Assembly: GCA_947044405.1 (NCBI GenBank)
Contig: CAMRHE010000157.1
Coordinates: 62,001 to 126,000, forward strand
Reading direction: 5' to 3'
Source: Leptodactylus fallax
Taxonomy: Eukaryota; Chordata; Amphibia; Anura; Leptodactylidae
DNA length: 64,000 nucleotides
The notes beneath the pieces were generated by a model. That model was not told where the DNA came from. It ran no database searches and saw only the letters and a program-made list of their open reading frames with translations. Position 1 is the first letter of the stretch; each line of letters opens with the position of its first letter. A program made the position numbers and the translations under genes. Positions 55,998-64,000 of the stretch are shown in pieces.

Positions 55998-57207
55998 TGC
56001 AACCGGGTTTTCCAGTTCTATAAAATCGGAGGCAGGGGAATGCAAATGATTAAAAAAACAAAAGAGATTACACTTATGTCCTGTGATCCCTGATGCTGCT
56101 TTTCGGAAGTTGCCTGGGTCCCCACTGCACTCCAATTCCTGTACCCATCCAAACATGGCAGGTGGGATATAATCTTTTTTTTTCATAACTATTGGCAACA
56201 CTCTGCATCCTGTTTTATACAACTGGAAAACCCCTTTAATGTACAATAATGTGTATGAGCAGCTTTTTTCTATGCAGCACAAAGGACCATTTATGATACA
56301 GTTGAGGAAGTATCAAGATGGTGCTGGGTGGAATGGTACTGAAAGTAAGGAGATAGGTCATATAAAGCAAATAATGCAGTTATGTCACATAGGCTAGGGG
56401 TAATGTATTATAGGTCAGTGGAGTCAGAGTCAGAATTGGAGTCATTAGAAATTTACTGATTCCAGCTTCAGAATAAAAATATTAATGTCATATATTATTA
56501 ATATTGTATATACAAAACTGCTTGAAAGTTGAATCCTTCAGAATTTTCTATATTTCTGCATAAATTTGAGCTAAAACTACATCAGATTTTTAAGTCCTAA
56601 AAGATAAAGAAAGATAAAGAAAAACAAATCAAACAAATGAGTCAAAAATATTAGACCTGGTCATTTATTTATAGAAGAAAATGATCCAATATAACATATC
56701 TGTAAGTGGCAAAAGTATGTGAACTTTTGTTTTCAGTATATGGTGTGACTCTCCTTGTACAGCAATAACTGCACCTGAACGTTTCTGGTAATTGTCGGTT
56801 AGTCCTGCACATCGGCTTAGAGGAATTTGAGGCCATTTCATTGTACAAAACAACTTCAACTCTATTATGTTGGTGGGTTTCCTCCCATGAACTGCTCGCT
56901 TCAGGTCCTTCCGCAACATTTGTACTGAACTAAGGATAGGCCTTTGACTTGGCCATTCCAAAATCTTTTTGGTCATGCCCAAAATATGCAAGCTCAAAAC
57001 CTGCAGCAAGGGACCTCATGTCTTGAGAGTCTCTATACTAAAATCAAAGACAATTCACAGATAAAAGATTTCATTATATATCATATCACTGAAGAAAGCC
57101 ACATTTACTTGATGCCAGATGAAGCCATAGTTCTATGCAGGATGCAGACAAGCCAAAAATATGTGGTGGAAATAGCACAGGTGCAAAATGCTAATGAAAC
57201 AACCACT

Positions 57208-57386
57208 CAGGGGTGTAGCTATAGGGGGTGCAAAGGTAGCAGTCACTACTGTACCCTGGAGCATAAGGGGGCTATAGATGTCCCTCTGCCACACAAACTA
57301 TACCACTATTCTACAAGGCACATAGTATTTAAGGGCCCCATTACAGATTCGTCATTGGGGCCCAGGAACTTCAAGTTACTCCTCTG
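57208..57386. mobile_element. hAT-type MITE with perfect 8-bp duplication
   Basis: Element of 179 bp, left CAGGGGTGTAGCTATAGG, right CAAGTTACTCCTCTG, flanked by CAACCACT at 57200-57207 and 57387-57394. Eight-base duplications and CAGGGG ends are hAT features. It sits inside the DNA that interrupts the Tc1-like transposase. Confidence 0.85.
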
Positions 57387-57507
57387 CAACCACTCACACA
57401 CAATCTATGAGCGGGGTAGATGTCAGCATTTAAACTGCACAAAATGAAACTTCATTCTTTTTTAACTATTCTTTGGTAGAATGACTTATGTGCTTAGGGT
57501 CATTGGG

Positions 57508-58381
57508 GCGTATCTATCAATAGAAGTCTGACACTTTTCTGTTTACATTTGCCGCAAAAATTATGGTGCACGGCATTTACAACATATTTATGAACAGCGT
57601 CCACAGCACCAGAAAGAACAGAAAAATATGACAGGCTCTACACTATTAAAAAATGTGCACCAGAATGGGCGTGGTTTAGAACAGAATGGGCGTGGTTAAA
57701 ACCCGATTCACATCTGCGTTTGGGTTTCCATTCGGGGAGTCTGCTTGGGGACCCCCCGAATGGAAACCTATATGCATAAAAAAGCGGTTTACCTGGGAAA
57801 CCCGTGGACCCCATAGACTATAATGGGGTCCATGTGGTTTCCGCTCGGATTCCGCGCAAAACATGAGCAGTGTATATCTTTTTTATGTGTATAGGTTTCC
57901 GTTCAGGGGGTCCCCAAGCGGACTCCCAGAATGGAAACCCGAACGCAGATGTGAACCAGGCCTCAGAAGTGTATATCTTTACATGGTTTAGTAGTGTCAC
58001 ATTTATGATACAAAAAAGAACGAATATGGCGCAGATTTTCTTGTGCAAAGTAAACCAAGTTTAAAATGGTGTAATGAATTTACGACAATTTACTTTGTGG
58101 GCCATAAATTCCCATCGATTTGTGTCTGCTTATGTTGTGCCAAAAATTGTAGGTATTTGATATATGCTTCAAATATTTGTTCCTTACAGTCTGCAACTTA
58201 AGATTTTTGTCTACAGATTTTGTCTACATGTTTTGCTCCAAATATTTGTCTCACGGTGAGTCAGAATTTTACAGCTTCTAGAAACCCACCTTATTTATGA
58301 AGGTCTGTATGACAGATCTAAAACTACAAACGGTATTCATAGTTTAAGACCAAAAGATCTACAGTATTGATAAATGGGCCC
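57508..58381. mobile_element. MITE-like insertion with GGGGC...ATCTATCAAT ends
   Basis: Left GGGGCGTATCTATCAAT, right ATTGATAAATGGGCCCC, inverted complements, with ATT on both sides. The right edge cuts the transposase exactly after the QQDN codons. Contains a nested foldback at 57705-57963. Confidence 0.6.
57705..57963. repeat. TTCACATCTGCG/CGCAGATGTGAA foldback MITE, nested
   Basis: Left ATTCACATCTGCGTTTGGGT with TCCATTCGGGGAG; right CCAGAATGGAAACCCGAACG with CAGATGTGAA. Centre CCCCATAGACTATAATGGGG as at 36.98 kb. Confidence 0.8.
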
Positions 58382-59429
58382 CATTGTCTTGCTGCGTGAA
58401 TTATGTCGTCTTTAGATTCAGCTCACAGAATTGATGGTATAATTCAGAATTCATTGTTCTATCAATGATGGCAAGCTGTCCTGTCCAAGAAGCAGTAAAA
58501 CAGGCCCAAACCAGGATACTACCACCATCACATTTCACAGATGGTATGAGGTTTTTATGCTTGCATGTATTGTTTTCCTTTCTCCAAACATAACCCTTTC
58601 CTATCTCTAAACTAAACCACTCTATTTTGGTCTCAACCATCCACAAAACATTGTTGCAATAACCTTCCAGTTTGTCCAGGTGATCTTTCGCAAACTGCCG
58701 ATGAGCAGCAATGTTCTGTTTGCAGCACCTTTCTCCTTGCAATCCAGCCATGCACACAATGTTGTTCAGTGTCCTGATGGTGGACTCATGATCATTAACA
58801 ACTACTGTAAGAAAGGCTTTCAGTTGCCTATAGGTTACTTTGGGTTCTTCATGACCTCACTGATCTTGCTCCTGTCATGGTCTTTGTTGCTTGACCACTA
58901 CTGGAGAGGGTGTAATAATGGTCTTGAATTTCTTCCATTTGTACAGAATCTCTATGACTATGGATTGATGGAGTCCAAAGCCTTTAGAGCTGTTTTTTTT
59001 AATCTTTTCCAGTCAGATGAGCATTAACAACTCTTCTTTTGAGGATCTCAGAAATGTCCTCCATTCGGAACATAACACACTTCCACAAACATGTTTTGTG
59101 AAGATCAGACTGTGCTAAATCCCTGTTCTTTAAGTAAAACGGTAACTAAATAAAGGTTGCCCACTTACCCCTGGTTATCATCCCACTGATTAAAAATATC
59201 TGATTCTAAATACTTTCAATTATCAGCTAATCCTAAAGGTTCGCATCATTTTGCCAGTCATAGATATGTGATACTGGATCATATACTTCTATAAATAAAT
59301 TGCCAAGTCTAATATTTTCAACTCATTTGTTTGATTTGGTTCTCTTTATCTACTTTTAGGACTTGTTTGAAAATGTAACGTAGTTTTAGGTCTACATTAT
59401 GCAGAAATATTGAAAATTCTAATGCATTT

Positions 59430-60680
59430 AGTGTTTTTTCCTTTCAAAGGGATTTAGGAAAGCTTCGAAAGATTAATAAAAACATTTATTTTGTGTCCAG
59501 CTAATGGCCCTATTTATAAATAAACAGTGATAACTAGGATGTGGGTCTAGTTTCTTGACTCTCTCAGCTAACAGGAAGAGGTTCCATTATCAGTATATGA
59601 CACTGAAGAAGCTGGAAGGCTGAGCAACAAGACTGATCATAGAGGAAAAGAGAAGCTGATAAAAGAGAGGTTTGGCAACAAGGGTCTGAATGTGTGTGAT
59701 CTGCGTGAGGTGGCAACTTGCAATTGGCCTATGTAACAGTCTGACCTGGGCTTGTCTATCATTAGAGCATGAATAGATTTGAGGCAACAATGGCTTGTCT
59801 ATTGTGGAAGTGTCAGTGGACTGAAGGTCAGAGTGGGTTTGTCTATCAAAAAACAGGCAATGGACTAGTGGACTAGAGGCTGGATTAAGTGTTGAGGAGC
59901 CTATGGAATGTCTGCATAGTGAGTCACCTTGCATGCTTTTGGAGGACCAATGCACAGTGATATGCTGAAGGAACTGATGCTTCTCTTTAGAGTACTTTTT
60001 CGAGGTAGCCTTAACTGCAGGAAGGGACAATTTGTGGACTTCTCTGTGGGCTGTCACTAAAGTGATGTGGGATCAGCCTGTTGTCAGCCCTGGGAGTAGT
60101 CAGCTCTTGGGTGTCTGTAGGGGGACTGGGAAAGACATCAGCTCAGACTGGAGTCAACATAGTTTGGGTTGTGTTCACCCAATCATTGGGCCTTAAAGGG
60201 GATGTGTGGGATATTGTCCTGGGCAGGACTAAGGATCAGTGTGTAGCGAAGATTGGCTGCCTTGAGGCCTGTGATGCGGTCTGGAATAAGTCCAGTGATG
60301 CAGCGGACTGAACAGGAGTTTTAGGAGTGAATAAATGGGTATGGGAGTAATCCTTCTCCTGTGTAACTGATTAAAAGTGGCATTGTCCAAGTTATTCTGC
60401 GAGTTATTATTTACCTGTATTAAGCTTTTCTTGTGTGTTAGAGCTTATTCATTTGAAATGCAGTTAAAGTTATTTTCTAGAATGTTCAAGTATTCTCTGC
60501 ATCACAAAGAGTAAAAATTACCCAACAGGTAAGGAATAGTGTCTCCAAGAGTCTAAGGCAACCACCAAGCTTCTGTGCCTTGTATAAGAAATGTAACCAT
60601 CAAGAGTTTTTGTGCCATTGTTGTATGAAGAAAGGAACATAAAAGCCTTTAGTTTTACTTTTCTGTTCTGTGATTCTGTC
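59430..60680. other. unassigned DNA
   Basis: No host gene recognised. A 155-codon minus-strand frame (59590-60057) and a 76-codon plus-strand frame (60081-60311) lack recognisable domains. The region has loosely repeated motifs such as GGCAACAA and GTCTATCAT but no clear repeat unit. Confidence 0.35.
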
Positions 60681-60687
60681 TCTTTAA

Positions 60688-60996
60688 GGCCGGAGACCAC
60701 GTGGTGTAAACCGCAATGGAAACACAGCAGCAAAAACCACGGCATTTTACAGTCACTGCAAAAACCATTTACATATTGCAGAAAAATATGCGCAGCGGAA
60801 ACGCTGCAATTTCCAAAACCGTCACAGTTTTGGAAATTGCAGCATGTCAATTATACCTATGGAAATTCTACCCTATAGGTATAATGAAAGCAGAAAGTCT
60901 GCAGAGAAAAGCGCTGCTGGAAAAACTGTGATGCGTTGCCGCCACAATTTTTCTCACAGCGCTTTTTTCTGCAGACTGCTACATGTGGCCTTAGCC
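60688..60996. repeat. TAA-flanked GGCC...ACG Harbinger-like MITE
   Basis: TAA at 60685-60687 and 60997-60999. Left GGCCGGAGACCACGTGGTG, right GCTACATGTGGCCTTAGCC. Internal arms GCAGCGGAAACGCTGC and CAATTTCCAAAACCGTCACAG pair well. The 110- and 88-codon frames on opposite strands are the two faces of this symmetry. Confidence 0.75.
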
Positions 60997-60999
60997 TAA

Positions 61000-61640
61000 A
61001 ATTCTCAATTAGCACTTAGAAAAAACTTAGTGTTAGACTTTAAGTTTAACATAAATGTAAAAGTAAACTTTTTCTATGTGATTCAAAGTTTGACACATAA
61101 TCCCTTAACTATAAAAATAATGAACATGTCAAGTCTGTAGGGAGTATAAAGCATTGCACATTATGATACCTGTAGATCCCAGTCTGTTTGTTTTCACATG
61201 ACTATGGCTGGTGAAGGAACTACTGAACACTTTGATACTGAATAACTTGGTGAGAGACATTTTTTTCAATCCATTTCTATGAAAACATAGAAAGAAGAAG
61301 GAAAGAGAGAAACTACAGTATATACTGACTTTCATTTATTGTCTGTTTACATATTGATATCTCCTGAGTGATATGACAGTGATCAGTTTTATTAATCTAA
61401 ATGGTTACTACAGTCAGAGGTAGGAGAAATGGCTCTTTCATAACGTGTGAACAATCTGCGAAGGCTAACTAATCTATCCCACCATTCTCCAAATTGTAGA
61501 TACACAGCAGCAGTTTTTTAGGATTTCTTATTTTTGTTTATTTTCTATTTCTCGTCTATAGTAATATTTCATAACAATTTCTTCATTTCTCATACATTGC
61601 AATACTGATGTTGCCATTTATTATTGTTTGTTATCCCTCT
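61000..61640. other. unassigned DNA
   Basis: AT-rich, no gene or repeat recognised. Confidence 0.4.
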
Positions 61641-61652
61641 TAATCATGAAGA

Positions 61653-61825
61653 CAGGGGCATAACTCTAGGGGGTGCAGAGGTAGCAATTGCAACTGGGTA
61701 CTGTGGGTTCCAAAGACCTCTCTGCAACATAAGAAGACACCAGTATTATAGATAGCACGTGGAAAGTGTGGGAAGTGAGGGTCCCATTATATATTTAGCA
61801 CTGGGGCTCAAGAGTTATGCCTCTA
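61653..61825. mobile_element. hAT-type MITE, second copy
   Basis: Left CAGGGGCATAACTCTAGG, right AGAGTTATGCCTCTA. Flanking octamers CATGAAGA (61645-61652) and GATGAAGA (61826-61833) match at seven of eight. Confidence 0.8.
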
Positions 61826-62034
61826 GATGAAGAAAAAGTTGACTTTAAATCAGATGAGAAGGGGGTAACAAGGTATTTCCAATTCAGAATCCACATGTGA
61901 GGTTGTAAATGTCTAATAGATGCGGATCCCACTACTGCAGCCTACACCTCCCTACAGAAAAAAAGGACCCTGACCAACTGGTGAATTGGAAATATCCAAT
62001 TGGAGAATCCATCACTCCATTACAGAAACTGCTG

Positions 62035-62205
62035 AAAAATCGGCACAGAGAACTTTCAGTTTCAAAATGGCAGAAACCTGACGGACCCCATTATAGTCAA
62101 AGGGGTCCACCGGTTCTGTGTGTAAACGCTGTTTTAGCGGTCTGGCTCACCCACCGGACCCAAACTATGGAGAGACAGCGCTGGTGTGAACCTAGTGTAA
62201 CTTTT
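62035..62205. repeat. partial GGTTCACA-type MITE
   Basis: CCTGACGGACCCCATTATAG, AAAGGGGTCCACCGG and the end GCGCTGGTGTGAACCTAGTG match the family at 36.9 kb. Confidence 0.6.
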
Positions 62206-62960
62206 CTCTTGGTAGCTGGAATGCTAGGTACATTTTTAAGTAAATAAACATTACAGCAATGCTCAGTCCATACACAATCTAACCACTCTTTTCCCCATCC
62301 TGTATAATCTATAAGAGACCCACACATTATACAAAAAGCTTCTCCACTGTATCCTAGGACTTTTGTGTCAGTATGTAATTTCTATCAAAAAGGAGGGAGG
62401 CTAAGATGCATTGAGTGTAAATATTGTTCTTAGATAAATATATTAAATATATTATTAATAATTTATTGCACATTTTCCCTCCATTCCAGACCAGTAAGGC
62501 TATAAAATAGAATCATAATGACTCAAGTGTCTAAAACATCTCTGAATCTTTAATTTTAAAGATTTATTTTTATGTCTTTGTTTCATGTGTTAAAACAAAG
62601 CAGAAAATCCCATTCATTTTATTTCGATATTATGTAACTGAGCAATATAAGATTAAAGTGTTAAAAAGTTCAAAAATGAGATGACAGCCAGAAAACACAG
62701 CACTGTATGATGCTCAGTCTTAAGGTGTCACATATAACATGTTTTGTTGTTTGCTAACACATTCATGCAGATACTGATCGCATATGTGAATAAAAATAAA
62801 GCTAAACAATAATGAAAAGAAACAAAATACTCAAGCACTTTGCTTTTTTAATACATGTATTATTACCTAAATGTTAGCATGCTAACAATAGACCTTAAAG
62901 CTTTGGGTGTTTGCAAGATATATGTATGTGGCATTTACATACAAACTGTCAAGAAGTGTA
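62206..62960. other. unassigned AT-rich DNA
   Basis: Nothing recognised. Confidence 0.4.
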
Positions 62961-62966
62961 ATAGGA

Positions 62967-63290
62967 TCTATTTACAGGGATGTTTTCCCCCTGATAAAGG
63001 TGTTATGAATAAAGATAGAGGATAAATATCTAATTGATGAGGGTCTGACCACTGAAACCCCCATTGTGTATGGTGTGCTGGACATGATTCATCCATGCTC
63101 TCAGTCGCTACATTGGGAGCATGGAGATAGCTGAAGTACAGTGCTTCCATTGAAGTGAATGGGTTCATGTATGTATCTTGTCCACCAAGTGACACATCTA
63201 GATACAGCCTGAATGCACAATGGTGGTAAAACACCCTTATTGTATGGATAGAGGATAAATATTATTTGTGCCATAACCCCTTTAAAAGGC
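62967..63290. repeat. dispersed repeat with GATAGAGGATAAATAT motifs
   Basis: The motif GATAGAGGATAAATAT occurs at both sides (about 63015 and 63248). The interior includes GGTCTGACCACTGAAACCCC and TGAAGTGAATGGG, and the right edge is CATAACCCCTTTAAAAG. This matches a frog non-autonomous repeat as I remember it. Confidence 0.5.
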
Positions 63291-63299
63291 TCTTTAAAT

Positions 63300-64000
63300 G
63301 CATATGCTGTAGACTCCTGTAGACAGTCATTGCTTTCCTTTCTTTCTGTGAAAGAACAATGGAGTAGATTTATCAATGTATTTATTCTAGTTATCTGAAA
63401 GAAGTGAATTAATAATATGTTGCTCAGTATTAATATAGGGCTATATTTATGAATGATGCTTTTTTACACACTTAGCAGAAAGCAACACCCTATGCCATAC
63501 AGTATACATCAGGGGAGCGCATGTTGTATTGATTATTATGGTGCATGTTGCACTATAGGTGACATTGGCGCACAGAGTTTATACATTTCCAGAATGGATC
63601 TTGTTTATCACATCTGTCTAGTAAAAATTTTTTTTTTTGCCAATTGTAACCAATTATAATTCAGGTTTTTTTTTTTTGTTTTTTTTTAATTAAACTGCTG
63701 GGGAAAGCTGCGCTGAGCTTCTTATGGGTCAATTTATCTTTTAGACATTTTTTATAATTGAGGCTTACTTTTTCATGACTGAGAAAGACCTTGTGAGGAG
63801 TCATAGCACCATGGTATCACATTTAGTGAATAAATCTGCAAAACTTTTTTGTGAAGAGGTCAGTGAGCTGTTCCTTCCAATTTTTGAACTGTTTTAAGGA
63901 GTTAATCTATCCTAGTAGTAACATGTATACAATCCTTTAAGTTGAGTGTTTGCAACGCCCTCACTTTTTTGCTATTCTGGGCATTGCTCAATCCTTTATA
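63300..64000. other. unassigned DNA to window end
   Basis: Poly-T runs at about 63628 and 63667-63687. No gene recognised. Confidence 0.4.

Larger units (their letters stand above)
56725..59050 (-). pseudogene. Tc1-like transposase, fragmented by insertions
   Basis: Reading down the minus strand: relics of the HTH region at about 58780-59050 (ESTIRTLNN across frames), then an open stretch (58757-58401) with FAKDHLDKLEGYCNNVLW, VETKIEWF, GYVWRKENNT and GGSILVWACF, then QQDN at about 58383-58396. After about 1.4 kb of inserted DNA it resumes at 56980 with KILEWPSQRP, DLKRAVHGRKPTN and a degraded C-terminus to 56725. The first catalytic Asp is replaced (WMVETK instead of WTDETK) and the PDLNPIE motif is degraded (PILSSVQML). 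Long dead. Confidence 0.8.
56537..59424 (-). mobile_element. old Tc1-like element carrying later insertions
   Basis: Terminal inverted repeats of about 170 bp. Left GAATTTTC-ATATTTCTGCATAA, CTAAAACTAC, AAATCAAACAAATGAG and AATTTATTTATAGAAG-like runs (56537-56710) recur as complements at 59262-59424. Between them lies a broken transposase (separate entry), split between QQDN and the C-terminal part by about 1.4 kb of later DNA (56990-58382). Confidence 0.8.

Noticed and set aside
59590..60057. 155-codon minus-strand ORF as a host gene
   Set aside because: No domain, signal or splice context seen, and composition is not protein-like enough to call.

Overview
The window reads as nuclear DNA of a vertebrate, most likely a frog. 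The reasons are two intronless class II olfactory receptor (OR) genes, a vertebrate sushi-type Ty3/Gypsy retrotransposon, L2- and Rex1-type LINEs, several Tc1-like elements, and a dense layer of short foldback (MITE-like) repeats of kinds I associate with amphibian genomes. The assignment to frog rests on recognising repeat families from memory, not on a search. No bacterial-style genes, operons, CRISPR arrays or intact host RNA genes are visible.

Layout. 1-10.99 kb: accessory DNA with a decayed sushi-like LTR, two broken Tc1-like elements (the second split by a foldback insertion), LINE tails and a decayed GT-rich minisatellite. 11.0-18.3 kb: a multi-LTR array, LTR-int-LTR-int-LTR-int-LTR, from one integration event bounded by the 5-bp duplication TCTAT. 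Each internal unit keeps only gag and protease; reverse transcriptase, RNase H and integrase are missing. 19.1-22.3 kb: an L2-type LINE (+) and a Rex1-type LINE (-) joined tail to tail at a shared trinucleotide tract. 22.3-34.8 kb: mostly repeats and unassigned DNA. 34.8-48.6 kb: two tandem OR genes (39374-40327 and 47601-48551, both +), each with a related upstream block about 2.8-2.9 kb from the ATG once a Tc1 insertion is discounted. Two nearly identical Tc1-like elements in the same orientation (35165-36814 and 53284-54844) flank the OR coding regions. 49-64 kb: repeats, including a third, older Tc1-like element at 56.5-59.4 kb that hosts further insertions.

Only the two OR genes look like functional host genes; they should encode seven-transmembrane odorant receptors of olfactory neurons. 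The rest is the product of transposition, recombination and decay. The most notable structure is the gag-pro array. Its LTR variants record unequal LTR-LTR exchange, and its sequence suggests self-primed reverse transcription: a 10-nt primer-binding site perfectly complementary to a segment about 31 nt past the TATA box. Homology statements rest on motif recognition by eye, and hand-counted identities are approximate.
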